Source of the DNA: Phoebastria nigripes
Taxonomy: Eukaryota > Chordata > Aves > Procellariiformes > Diomedeidae
NCBI GenBank assembly: GCA_035582835.1
Contig: JAYKAV010000911.1
Span: 1,059,319-1,123,318, forward strand
Length of the DNA stretch: 64,000 nucleotides
Direction: 5' to 3'
Below, one piece after another: positions 25,339 through 37,800 of this stretch; within the stretch, counting starts at the first letter, position 1, and each line of letters begins with the position of its first letter. Made by a program: the position numbers and the translations under genes. The notes under the pieces were generated by a model. That model did no database searches. It was not told the DNA's origin and worked only from the letters and a program-made list of their open reading frames with translations.

Positions 25339-25922
25339 CAAAGTTGGAAGGGACCTACAACGATCATCTAGTCCAACTGCCTGACCACTTCAAGGGCTGA
25401 CCCAAACTTAAAGAATATTATGAAAGCCCTTGACAAAATGCCTTTTTTAAGACACTGACAGGCATGGGGCATTGACCACCTCTCTAGGAAGCCTGTTCGG
25501 TAAAGAAATGCTTCCTAATCACCGGATCCCAGGGAGAAGAGGTCAGCACCTCTCTCTCCACTTCCCCTCCTCAGGAAGCTGTAGAGAGCAACGAGGTCGC
25601 CCCTCAGCCTGCTTTTCTCCAAACTAGACAAACCTGGAGTCCTCAGCCGCTCCTCACAGGACATGCCTTCCAGCCCTTTCACCAGCTTTGTTGCCCTCCT
25701 CTGGATGCATTCAAGGACCTTCACATCCTTCTTAAATTGTGGGGCCCAGAACTGCACACAGTACTTGAGGTAAGGCCACACCAATGCTGAATACAGTGGG
25801 ACAATCACCTCTTTTGACCAGATGGTTATGCTGTGTTTGATGCACCCCAGGATGCGGTTTGCCCTCGTGGCTGCCAGGGCACACTGCTGGCTCACGTTGA
25901 GCCTGCTGTCCACCAGCAGCCC
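25339..25922 (-). mobile_element. CR1 LINE, 3' end with internal deletion
   Basis: Closely related to the copy at 4581-6312. The frame 25913-25515 decodes the CR1 C-terminal region ([20 protein letters not shown], later [12 protein letters not shown]) for 132 codons. It lacks a block of about 50 bp between 25495 and 25520 that is present in the longer copy, and its upstream end breaks off near 25922. It has no simple-repeat tail of its own. Confidence 0.9.
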
Positions 25923-28139
25923 AGATCTCTTTCATCTGTCCTTTTTTCCAATTCTAAACTTATCTTCTGGTTTCACTCTATAGGTATGCATAAATTTTTT
26001 GTTGTGGAATCTGCAACAGATTCCATAAAGAAATGGAGGTTTTTCATATCTTTGTAAGTTAGGATATGAATCTGGTTCTATAGCCTAATGCAGATCAGCT
26101 GTTGTACAGAACTGCATACAGTAAGAGCACAATAAGGTCTCTACTCTTTGACCACAGCAAGGCCCTTAACTGATACTGCTACTCACAAGAGGAGTCTTTT
26201 TGAAGCTAGTGACACTAGTCACAGGAGCAATACTTTCCTATCTGGGCCATATCTGCTATAGAGTTCAGTATTTGTTTTGCTCAGAAAATGCTTCCTTTTA
26301 CTCCTACTCCAATATGATGTATTGTAAGTCTCTCAGGAGCTAGCCCAAAAATGCTAGAATCAAAACTCTTGAGAAATACAAGCGTTATAAATAGAGCTCA
26401 TCAGCTTTCCCCTTAAAGACAAAATTCAACTATCATTAAATAGATATGTGTATATATTTTTAGATGTGTCTCTATATCTCTCTCTCTCAAAGCAAGTTCA
26501 TCCAGTGCACATATGTTTTCTAACCCAGTAAAGAGATGGAGAAAGAGCGGACGCCATTAGGCTGACACAGCTTAGTGCACTGTTGCAGGTGCTCATATGG
26601 TAGGGCAAGGAGTGCAGTACACGGACTGGAGAAATGGAAAAATCCTGAATTAGCTATCACGTCCAAGTGCAAAACCTACCTCCTTGGTCCTCCTTGGTCT
26701 GGACCAAGAAAAGAGGCATTACCGCCAAAATCCAGTAGTGCCCAAGTAATGCACTCAGCTGGTTTCCAAATAACATGGCAAGCTATATTTCATCCTTTTT
26801 TTATCCATTTTACTACCTTCACTGCTTTCTGAGTTAAACATCAGGTCCTACTACTCTTACTCATTTTAGACCTCTTTTCCTCTAGCTGTAATAAGCTAGG
26901 TCCAAGTCTTTGTAACAACTATATGGCTTCGTTCGCTGAAAGTGTCAGCGCGCTGCAGGGCCAGGGGCTCCCTGGAGCCCCTAGCCCCAGGAAGCAGCAC
27001 GACCTGGTGCCCTGTGCTCCTTGCCAACACCTTCCTGTGAGAATCCTGCCTTCTCCCCAGTGCTACAGTTCTGAACATTTGCCCAAGGGCCCCATGCCTC
27101 ACACTGCTATTGCCCCATTTCCTCCGTAACACAGCCTGTGATTTAATTCTTTGTAGCTGACAGTATGTTATCAACTGTCAATGACATTAACACACATGCG
27201 CATGTGCACACATATATATAGGGTTCTCATTCTCCATNTTTATACAAAAACATTTTGAATGAAAGCCTCTGGACGAAGGCAAGAATAACCAGGCAAAATT
27301 TCAAAAGTCTTAGATGCGATTTGAAGAGCATCTGAGTTGTATAAGGCAAAGCTGAGGACCACAGAGGTAGGGGGCAGAAGTTGTGAAACTTTCCAAGTTT
27401 GGAAAGTTAAAATTAGCTGTGAAAATAAAATTGTCTCCTTCCTGTTTGTTTCTTTGCTAGCAAAAAAAATCACACTAAAATATTTTCATAATGTCACTAT
27501 TTTTCCTCTAGTTGTTATATGCACCGTTGCAGTGTCCTAAAAAGCTGTAACATTCTTGAAAAAAAACAGCTAACGAGAAAAAGAGTGAGTCAGAAAAATG
27601 AAAATGCCGTTTTGGTGTCTATCTGGTTTTGACAGAAGGACCTTCCTCTCTCCCTCAGGCAAAACTGTTGGTAAATATATATATAAAAAAAGCCTATCCT
27701 GTCATTATAACTTATTTCCCCCAGGTCCACTGTCACAATTCCCTACACTAGGCCCCCATTATGTTGTTATTACAAGGTGTTGCCCTGACCTGGCACATGG
27801 AATATGGTGGTATTAACAAGAGATTTTTTCCTGTTTGAGGAAACAGAGTGACTTGCTGCCAGAGTGCAAGGCTGCCAGAGTGCAAGGCTGTAGTGTCTTC
27901 TTTAGAGAATTGGTTGCTGGTTAAATAAAAGAAAAAAAAAAAAGAAAGAGAGTTCCATTTTTTTTACAGTTACTTAGATACTTTCATGTTAGTAATTAAC
28001 TAATGTCGTTTGGGACTTGCAAAAGTTTTGCACATTGGTTGAGAAATTCTTTGAAACAGATCACACTGTGTTGTAGATGGGAAGTTACTTGGGGAATTCT
28101 TCAAGAATCTTAGGACAAGTTTTATCTTACTTAAGATTT
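25923..28139. other. Non-coding stretch, no gene seen
   Basis: AT-rich except for a GC-rich patch at 26925-27130. A CA/TA dinucleotide run lies at 27191-27220 and a 16-bp tandem duplication at 27855-27886. No exon or transposon recognised. Confidence 0.55.
27855..27886 (+). repeat. 16-bp perfect tandem duplication
   Basis: GCTGCCAGAGTGCAAG occurs twice head to tail and is followed by GCTG, the start of a third unit. Confidence 0.85.
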
Positions 28140-28780
28140 TCAGTAATGAGCTTACAAAAAAAAAACCTCATTGCTAAAGAAATTCACTGATGATGTTCAA
28201 CTGGAGAGAAATGCCAAGGATAGAGGCTTATCAGAACATTGTAAGAGAAGAGCTGAATGATCTTAAGAACTGGAGCAATAAATTGGCAGTGTCATAGGTG
28301 TGGAAAAGGCATCTGTATACTAATTGTTCATGATTTGCAGGTTGTCGGCTGTGCAGTAACAGTTTGATTTCACTACACATAATCTTTGGGCATATCATGA
28401 GCACAGACAGAGAAATACTAATGGCATTGCACTATGCATTCTAATCCCCTATCTAGAATTTTGGGCAATTCACACTAATAGGATGATCAGAGAAATGGAG
28501 AGGATATGGAATGGAAAAGATATATAAGAGGAGTCTAAATGTATCCATGGCTAGTGATGGGTATGGAAAACAGAATGTCTTTTCTGACTATAAGAGGAAT
28601 GATATTGCAGAACAGCCTTTCTGTGGAAACCCTTATTAATTCCAAGATATTTGTGAGAGCTCCTAATAAACTGGTTGTATGTCAAATGAGATGACTGATA
28701 TCAGTGATGCAGGAGTCTCCTCTCCAAGCCCACTTCAGGAGAAATGGCTGCCCATCCTTGGCAGCTCTGAGCATCCTGGG
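28140..28780 (+). mobile_element. Probable ancient CR1 fragment
   Basis: With shifts and stops, the plus strand follows the order of the CR1 C-terminal region. TTCACTGATGATGTTCAACTG near 28183 resembles the FADDTQL motif, and near 28440-28475 the bases decode to a PYLEFWA-like block resembling the usual [10 protein letters not shown]. Divergence is high, so the boundaries and the call itself are tentative. Confidence 0.35.
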
Positions 28781-28852
28781 CTCAGAAGTTTGTCACTGTA
28801 AAGGCAGAAGTGCATAGATAATGGAAAGCAAACCCTAAACAAATGTAAAGCC

Positions 28853-28880
28853 TTTTTTTTTTTCTTTTTTTTTTTTTTTT
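28853..28880. repeat. Poly(T) tract with one C interruption
   Basis: Eleven T, one C, then sixteen T. It could be the reverse of a retroposed poly(A) tail, but no retrocopy was recognised beside it. Confidence 0.8.
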
Positions 28881-31003
28881 CTCAAAACCTACAAATATTT
28901 TACAGGAGAATTTGTGGGTTTACAGGTAACTACTGTGAAGCATGTATGCCATCACTGAACTATTAGACAGTCATAATTATCTAGTATCTTCCCATCTCTA
29001 GTCTTTTCCCATTTCATTCCATTTTGTTATTCTTTTTCCTTTTGCCATTGCATGAAATCAGATTGGAAGCACCTTGGGACAGAAGCCATTTTCGTTTTTT
29101 TATGCACTATTCATCTTACCTATACTTGAAGCACCCAGGACATTATTGAACTCCATAAAAGAAAAAAATTGAGAAGGAAATATCGTAAAAGCAGTTTCTC
29201 CTGTGAAATCCCTGGCACTTCTATTACTGTTTATGTCCAGAAATACCATGAGAAAAGCCTCTCTCATTTTATCAGCATTTCCTGTTATAGTCCCAGCTGA
29301 AGCCAGTAGTGAAAAATAATATATTCAAATATTTTCAAAAAACTTGACAAAAAACCAGCCTAAACATGTTCCTATATTTGGGTAAATGTTCAGAGGCTTC
29401 TTATCCTTTCTTAGTAAACACACTTCACAAGCAGAGATTCTTTACAGGAGACTGAATTTCTGACAATAAAGGGTCTTCATAGTCGCAAAAAGCTTTAAAA
29501 TAGAAAAATAGCTTGCGGTAGTTTCTTGCAATTTCTGTGCTGTACTTTAAAACCCCTCATAGCCTTTTCTATGAGCTTTAAGTAAGATATTCTGTTTACT
29601 ATGGCCATTAAAACTGTGAGCTTTTTTAAAGCAGCTGCATTACAACATAAAGCTCAACAGGTCACATGGCACCTTTATACAAACACTACATCATCGACTG
29701 TTAAAGAGAATGAGTCTGTGCCTCAGACCATGCATGGTCTTCCTAAGATACCAAAGAACACCCTGAGTCGTAGGGGAGTTTTTCTTCTGCAGCTTTTAAA
29801 GTGTCTGGTAGAAAGATACTTCACTCCTCCCTTCTTTTTGATTTCTTAAGACCTATANGGGATGAGATTTATTTTTATTTCGGAAGTAATACGTAGCTGA
29901 ATACTGCCAGCAGTGGATGCAGCACCAATGTGAACAGAGGTCTCCCCAGCAGGTCCATAATTACAACCATGACACACAATTCCAGAGTGCTCCTAAGTCT
30001 AACTCAGGTCTGATATTTGTAATTACACCTTCAGAGCATATGCAATGGCTGCATGTATAAGGTGGATTTTTTCAGTCTTAATATGTCCCCTTGCCTTGTG
30101 CACAGGCCGTGTCATGGAACATTTCTATCTCTCTATAGCGTTATTTGGTCACCAGCTGGAGTGCTGGTTTTGCATCCGAACCCCTTAGTTTCTCCCAGAT
30201 CCCCCCATCTGCGTCATGGTTGGGGCAGCCAGAAAGCTCCAGCACTGTAGTGGAACTGCATGAATTGTTACTGTTTTTCTGCATGATTGGAAGATAGCAA
30301 GTAAGGGAGGAAGAGAAACAAACCCAGACAGCTAAAGCCACATAGGAGAAATGGCAGTGAACATAACGTTGATTTTAACATTTCCTGCATGTTGCATAAT
30401 TAGGAGCACAAGCTGCAGTTTTACCTGTAGCTTTTTATGGTGTGTGCTTGTGCAGTAACTGTTACTCAGAGTGCCTTGATGAGTCAGCTTCACTTTTGTA
30501 CATCTTAGCTAACCAAGTTTTAGATAGATACTTTTAGCTTCCTTTGCGTCGGACAGCATTTCTGTGTTTAGATGCACTCAGCAGAGGAGATGATAAAGTT
30601 TGTATTTAAAATTGTGTCTGCAAAGCCCTGTAACCTGCCTACAGCAAATAGATTCAAGTAAGAGTAAATATTAGATGGTTAGCATTCTCTCTTACTGTGT
30701 ATGACCAGGGATAGGAGATAGGACTCTTGTCGGAACGTAGAATTAAACTGTGGTTCGTAACTGCTAACAATGCAGATCAACTGCTTGTTTTTGAAAAGAT
30801 AAAAAGCAGAAGTGATACAGCAAGACCTGTCAAACCCTGTTGTGCAACTACAAACAATATGATGATTAAGAATAAGAAAGTCTTTTCTTTGTGTGATTCT
30901 TCAGAGGCCTGTCCCTAGCAGGCTGTGTGAATGATTCTAAGATATTAGTCACAACTTAGAGTGAAGCCCTCTGACTCATATTGTAAGGTTAGAGGAAATA
31001 CAG
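28881..31003. other. Non-coding stretch, no gene seen
   Basis: AT-rich unique sequence without recognisable exon, RNA gene or repeat family. Confidence 0.55.
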
Positions 31004-31041
31004 ATACATACGTGTGTGTGCGCACGCGCACGCGCGTGTAT
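31004..31041. repeat. Alternating purine-pyrimidine tract (Z-DNA type)
   Basis: Thirty-eight bases alternate purine and pyrimidine without a break. The centre is GC-rich (GCGCACGCGCACGCGCG) and the edges are GT/AT. Such tracts can adopt left-handed Z-DNA under supercoiling, and they are mutable. Confidence 0.8.
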
Positions 31042-31486
31042 TCTTACCTAACTGTTGCAAACATGACAGCCCTTTAATTTTACTACTTTTCCTGCATTAG
31101 CAGAGGAATAATACAACTAATCTCATCATAGATAATTTTTATGAATTTCTGGTCTGTAAATAAAATAAATTGNATATTGGTGTTTGCAGCTGTATGTGTA
31201 CACATCTAAGCACACATATACAGAATCTCACAAAGCTATATACACACACTCTCACATGGCTGATTTTTCATTATGGAATACCCGATGTTCCATTAAATTA
31301 TTGAAGACCATCCTGTTATATTTATTACAGAGGTCGCTGATATTACTGCCAATTGTCAAATTTCAGTTTCCTGTTGTTGATTTTCATGCATGAGAAACAC
31401 ACAGCCGCTGGACTGATGCCAGAGCTCCATCAATCTCTCTAGGCTGCTTCGACCTCAGGATATGTAAGAGTAGTGGATAAATTGGA

Positions 31487-31690
31487 AGATCAATGCCATG
31501 TCCCTCCTGCTGTGCCAGCTGCTATTGAGAAATTAATATGAGGATCACTATAAATAAAAGATGATGTGGCTTACAGTGTAAAATATTAAGGTTGAACACA
31601 ATGTGTTGTATGAATCTAAAACCAAAAGCTAGGAAAATTAACCCTATAAAAGTATCCACTGCCTTTGTGGATATGTGGAAAACAGCAGGG
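31487..31690 (+). repeat. Diverged duplicated block, copy A
   Basis: It begins AGATCAATGCC and contains TGAGAAATTAATATGAGGAT followed by CACTATAAATAAAAGATGAT. It aligns by eye with 34647-34850 in the same orientation, with small indels including an extra AAAAGATA in copy B. It may be two copies of an unnamed old repeat or a local segmental duplication. Confidence 0.65.
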
Positions 31691-33879
31691 TAGCAAGCAG
31701 AAAAGTTGTCTCTAAACTCTTCAAAAAAGCATGGAGATTTATCAGAACTGACCACAACGTTAGATATTGCAGGAAACAGTGTTTAGCCATGGTCTAGTTT
31801 ATCAGAAAGACATAGTGAAGTTGTACACTATTATGTGTTCAGTAGCATAATTCTGGGAGAGCAGATGCATCTAAAACAAACCCCATCAAAAATGAACTGG
31901 AATTTTATTGGAGAAAGCAGTTCAGACCCCTTGCAGGGTGGGGGGTGAAATGGGAGCATTTCAGTTCTAGTGGGACTTACTGGGAAGTAAAGGGGTCTTT
32001 CCCTTAGGCCTCAACTCCCCACAGGTACTTTAATGACTAATTCCCACTGGATCAAGTTGAGTGGTTAAATATCCCAAAGGGGCTGGGCCCAGTTTACCCA
32101 CAGTGTGGCCTAGGAGTTCAGATGGTTGCTGCTGGATGAGGTTGTTGCTTCCAGGAGCTATTATCTAAGCTTCAGGCACCAGATATACTTCCTCCTTACA
32201 TAAAAATAACCTCCTCACAACAAAACTCACCACGTGTGGAATACTTCTTAACAGCATGAGGGAAAGGTCTATGGCTCAGGTACATCCCACCTAATTTGGG
32301 CACCTAACACATGTGACTAATATTGAACATCATTTCCTTTCAGTTGGATGACAGATGGGACTTCCCTTTGTAATGACTAGAGATTCAGATAGGGAGATTC
32401 AAATCTTAAGTGGTTTAAATCTCCCATTGGAGCTGTCTTTCTCACCAGTAGTTAGGATGCATGGGGTAATCCTACTCATTACATAGGTACCGAGTCAGAT
32501 GAAAGACATGTGCCCCATAAGGGGCTGCCCCATAAGAAGCACCTTCAAAATCAGGGGGTGTTCTTGGCATGTTGTTCTTGTAAGTTTCCTCACTATTCAG
32601 AGACATTTAATTTCCCCAGAACACTTAGGCCTGTCACTTCCCTGAGTTATAAAAAAGTAATTTAATCACTAAATGGTGAATGAGACTCCACAAAAATGCC
32701 TGAAGAAGTTCAGGGATTTAAACTCCACTTTACTCAGAGTTTCAGCTTTGTGTTGTCCACAGTTGTGTTCATGTAAGGAAATGAGTAGGGTGGGATTCTG
32801 ATTTATATTCTGACCTTATTTATATTTTCATTTAAACTGCTTAGGTATTACAGTAATTTCCTTTTGAGTCAAATTCTTTTCACATAATCAAGCTTAACCC
32901 ATGTGGGATGTGGTCTGACTTCAGTAGAACATTTTTGTGCTTCTGAAGCAAAAATGAACTTTTATGAACTGTGATATCATACTTTGATTCCCCAGATAAC
33001 GTGCAGTAGCCAGAACAGGATTCATATTTTACTTGATGATGACGTAACACATTGCGCATGAATTTTAGGAATAACTGATTCTCTCCAAGTCTGTCTTTCC
33101 CATCTTCACACACACACAGCTGCCCATCACCCAAGACATAGCTGCAATGCATCAAGACAAAAAAGAGCAGCTGNATATGTTTCTTACTGAGCAGGTTAAT
33201 GATTTCCTTAAATACAGAAGACACTTGTACAGTAGAATAGAGTATTCATTGGAACCAGATTGCTTCTGGTGAATACAGAATGAATGGAAAGTAATGGGGA
33301 CTGTCTAGACCTCTGCTCTTCAAATCACCTGAATGTGGAAATGACTGAATAAATTGCACTCATGGTGGAGTAGTCAAGTTCTTCTTTATTATCATGTGCA
33401 TTCATGCAAACATCCTAAAGCTGGGACTAAGTCCAATGTGGTGTACCATTACATCTACCCCAGCCCATGCCAGTGGTTTTATACTGCAGTCTGAATGATG
33501 CATAAAAATGACTAGCAGCTAATTAAGCGCAGAGAAGCCTGTCAGCATGAATTCATATGAAGTCTCAACAGACTTCTTGTCATGACTTGTCCCACTCTTA
33601 CTTCTCTCCAGCTACTATTGGAGTTTTTGCCTGTGCTGATATCCAAATTGGGATTCAACAGGTTTTACTGAGCAGACTGATTTAACATTTCTTTTCAGAA
33701 TTTCAGACTAATGACATTTCAGTCATTTGGTGATGACTAGAGAATTTCCCATAATATATATGATTTCAATAGACCATTTTGCTAGAATATCAAATCTGAG
33801 GATTTCCCAAGATAACAAAGCAGTATTAGGCAAGTAAGTTATGTCCATGTCGCAGAATGCAGTGTCATTAGAAGCTTAT
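31691..33879. other. Non-coding stretch, no gene seen
   Basis: Unique sequence. It has a short imperfect tandem repeat at 32510-32536 (GCCCCATAAG twice). The 114-codon minus frame at 32880-33224 contains an N and has no family resemblance. Confidence 0.55.
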
Positions 33880-33920
33880 ACACATGCACATGCACACACA
33901 GACATGCACACACACACATG
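33880..33920. repeat. (CA)n-rich microsatellite
   Basis: Interrupted CA repeat with ATG interruptions. It is the first of several CA/TG-rich tracts between here and about 35360. Confidence 0.85.
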
Positions 33921-34646
33921 ATTTAAATAAAAGAATGATTAAGAAGAAAAGCTCAGGTTGCATTGAAGTGAAAAGATGGAAGATTGAAAGAAAATGACAC
34001 TTTAAGAGAGTCTTAATAATGTTTTGCTAGGAATTCAGACTTTTCAGAATTTATGTAATCCTTGTTTGAGCTTGAAAAAAAGGAAGATATTCCTGAAATC
34101 TTTGTTTAGTNAATCTTTCTTGTCCATTTGTATTGGCAGAACGAAAATTGATTATTCGGTGGCAGTATTNCACTAGACAGAACATAGACCTTGATTCACA
34201 GCTCCAGCTGGCTACTATTCAAGGGGAAAAAAATAGTAAGGATTCTAACTCTTTAAATAGCAATCATGTATCTGATAGGTTGGTCTGTTAGGGCTGCAGG
34301 TGAATTTATTGAAAGTTTGTGCAAAGAGCTTTGCTATTCATATTTCTAAACTCATATCTCGCTTTTCCAAGTTTCTTCTCCACCTGCTTTTTCACATTCA
34401 GGGTTCAATTCAGAAGTAGTATACAAGTTATGTCCCACCTAAAGAAAAATTCATGAAACTTGTTTCTTATTTATAGCCACATGTCCGGTCAGTGAAAAAG
34501 GCTGGTTCTTCTTCAACTTCCTGGAAAGAATTCCCAAAGTATGGGGTTTTTTTTCCTTCCTCCTATCTTTTTTCTCTCTTTCACAGTCAGTACTTTGTCT
34601 TAAGGGCCAAAAGTATGCAATACAAAGGGAAAAGAAAAAAAATTAA

Positions 34647-34850
34647 AGATCAATGCCTTCTCTCCCTGCAGTGACTGCCTTGGTTGAGAAATGAATATGA
34701 AGATCACCATAAATAAAAGATAAAAGATGATATGGCATTTGGAGTAAAATATTAACACCAGGCACAAAGTGATGTATCAAAGTCTGACCAAATTAACCCC
34801 CTGGGATAAACAGAGGCCTTGTTTATGTTGCATAGGAAAAGAGGTAGTGG
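34647..34850 (+). repeat. Diverged duplicated block, copy B
   Basis: Direct-orientation counterpart of 31487-31690. Shared landmarks are AGATCAATGCC, ATGAAGATCACCATAAATAAA and TAAAATATTAA, with lower similarity continuing towards 34850. Confidence 0.65.
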
Positions 34851-37800
34851 AGAATTATGTCTGTGTGTGTTGTGTGCATGCTCATGTGCATGTGTGTATG
34901 CATGGGAAACACACAGAATGCACACCCATTCTCCTCCTCTCTCTCCACATCCATCCCATTCTCTCCCCACACATATATAGACCTAATGTATATCTATGTT
35001 TGTGACTGCACACACATTTCTGAATGCTTTCATTATATATATTTGTGATTTATGTTCCCATGTACAGTGGCCATGAAAGGCATGAGAAAGCAAAAAATTG
35101 GAAAGGCAATGCTACTTATGTGTCTGTAAACCTGAATGTAACATACATACAAAAGGGGTATGGCATGCATATGTATGTAAATAAACATGCAAAAATGAAA
35201 TGTATATGTGTACATCTCAGCACACTACACATTTGCACAGATACATCCTGTCTGCATGGGGATGTGTATATCTATATTTGTACCTTCTACATTTATGCGT
35301 GTATGTATATAGATGTGTTTAAACATGAATGATAAACATATATATTTATTTATANACACAGAAACACATGCATGTGTGACATGAACCATTCAGAACCCCT
35401 GAGAGAACTATTCTGTGTGTTTCCTGCCTTCTTGGTCCTCTTTAGGTGACACCTGCAAGAGATTTTAAGTTGGCTTCCCCTCTGAGCTGCACAGGAGAGT
35501 AATCACTCCTTATTCTATACAGACATGCTAATTTATTATCTTGTTGGCAGGTGCAGCAGCCAGAAACTACTTTTTTCACACTTTCAATCAAAAAAATACA
35601 TAGAAAAACATGTTTTCCATTAAGATTTACACCAATCATTTTTTCTAGCTTATCCTTCATTAGATTAATGTTGGTGTAAAGCCCTGCTGGAAACTGTGTG
35701 TGTCTTAGGCATCCATCTAAGAAGGCATTATTTAATAGATGTACTTGAAATTGTTAAAAGCACAGACTTTAAAAACTGTCCTATCCTACAAAGCAAACAG
35801 ATATTGAGTCTTATAACTCAAATGTACTTTTTGACTACTTAGATCTCATCCTTTTTTTAAGACAAGAGTAATGATATAAAAGAACCAAATAACTCAGGCT
35901 GTGACTATATCACACACTTAAGCTGAATCATACATAGAGCTGATTGACTCCTACATATGCATTCGGAGTAGAATAGGAAGCCTTGCAGCAGGAAATACTA
36001 GTAGGTGGGCACTCTCTCCTTGAACTAATACAGTATCAGGCAGTTATTCCCTGTATTGAAGTAAAATTTGAGATTTGTGTCAAATAGCATTTACTTGTAA
36101 CAGCAATCAGCAGACTACAAACTATATTTTAACAATGTTAAGAAATAAAACCAATGCCTGTTGGGTGAGTCCATGTGTCAAGCTCATGTTACGACATTTG
36201 ACAGTCTCTGTGCTTTGAATATACACCACATCCTCCGCACTGTTGTGGTATACTGTCCTTCCGTGCTATGGCAACTGCAGTCAGTATTTTTATTGTGTTG
36301 ACTTTTTTCTCATGTTAGTTTAACTGCCTAAATGTTGAATAGGAGATGAGAGGGAATTATCCACTGGTCTGCAGTCTGGGTAGTCTATTAGTTAGCAAAT
36401 TTGAAACACTAATACTCTGATTCATATCATTCTATATCCCTTAGACCAGGTGTAAGGGATATTGGTAAGGACATGGCAATGGAGGACAGGTCAACAGAGA
36501 TGAACAATAATCTGAGAGATTCACATATTTGTGAACTGTCACTAATTCCAAGTCTAATTCTCTTGTACTATTAATAATCTGCAAATACAAAAGCAAGGTG
36601 TTTGAAAAATTGTCAGGGTATAGCTTCAGGTTTTCTTGTGCCACTCAAACACATCTTTAAAAGAGAGATGAAAACAGTTACAATACAGGTCAGATTTGCT
36701 GACTTCCTGCCGCATCTGAAAATGTAATTCTGTGTACAACATTGTATCTTCACACAGTATAAGGGTCTTAGGGTCATTAGCCAAATACTCATTTTGCTAG
36801 TGTCTTCACAGAGTCATTATTGCACATCTGCTTACTAATATGGGCNAACAGTGGAGGGGCAGGGGAAATAACAAGTAAACAAAGCCTCACAGGCCCGTTA
36901 TCATCATAAATTACTTACAGTCCTGGAAATATCTGAACACCCTTGCTGTACTAGAATCTGTAGGGTAGACTTTAGAACAAGCCAAATAAAATATTACCTA
37001 GGTGCTGAGAGCCTTGAATCAGGCTTTATAACAATATCCATTTATTTCACTGGAGCTAACATTGATTTCTCTAACAAAGAGACTAGCTCCAAAGAGTTTG
37101 AGAAGACAGATATGGACAGCAATACAGACAATGCAATAGATATTCATATCTGCAGAGATTTTAAGTTATCATAACACCACTGACATCACTAGAGGTACTG
37201 ACTTACACCAGTTGAACAACTGGCTTGTAACATGAATTAATCTACACAGATTTACATAGCCAACTACACATTATCAGAATTACACAATCCATTATTTTCA
37301 CTGCTTCATTTCAATTTCTGCATAGCGTAAGGAAGTGCAAACAACGTTACAGTTGGTTTTTCATTTCTTACTCTTCTTTTGGTAATCTGGAAAGAATAAA
37401 AGGTTAATGAAGTTAAATGTCTTGGCACGCTCATACTGTAGAGCTGCTTGATAAGATGTGACTTGCAGCATTAAGGTGCCAACAGTGTTACAATAAAGTA
37501 CTTAAAGAGATCGAAGACATGCCATCTAAGGCCAAAATCTCATGTTGTTAACAGTACCACTTGCAACATAAAGTATGAGGAATGACATGATGCTCTTGGT
37601 AAGCTGCACTATAATCATTTTAATGACATCTAGAATTATTAAATGCTTTAGTGTTAAATAAGACAGTCTTTGAGTCTCATTATTTCGTCCTCTTTACTGT
37701 GTCATATATACATATGTTTTGTCCTCTTAGGTTGAGGAAGGAACCCCAAAACTGCAAAATTAGCCAACAAAAACTTTCTTGCCTTCTCTTCTTATCCTGC

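Noticed and set aside
35024..35332. 102-codon plus frame rich in Tyr, Met, His and Cys
   Set aside because: Created by TG/TA-rich low-complexity sequence.
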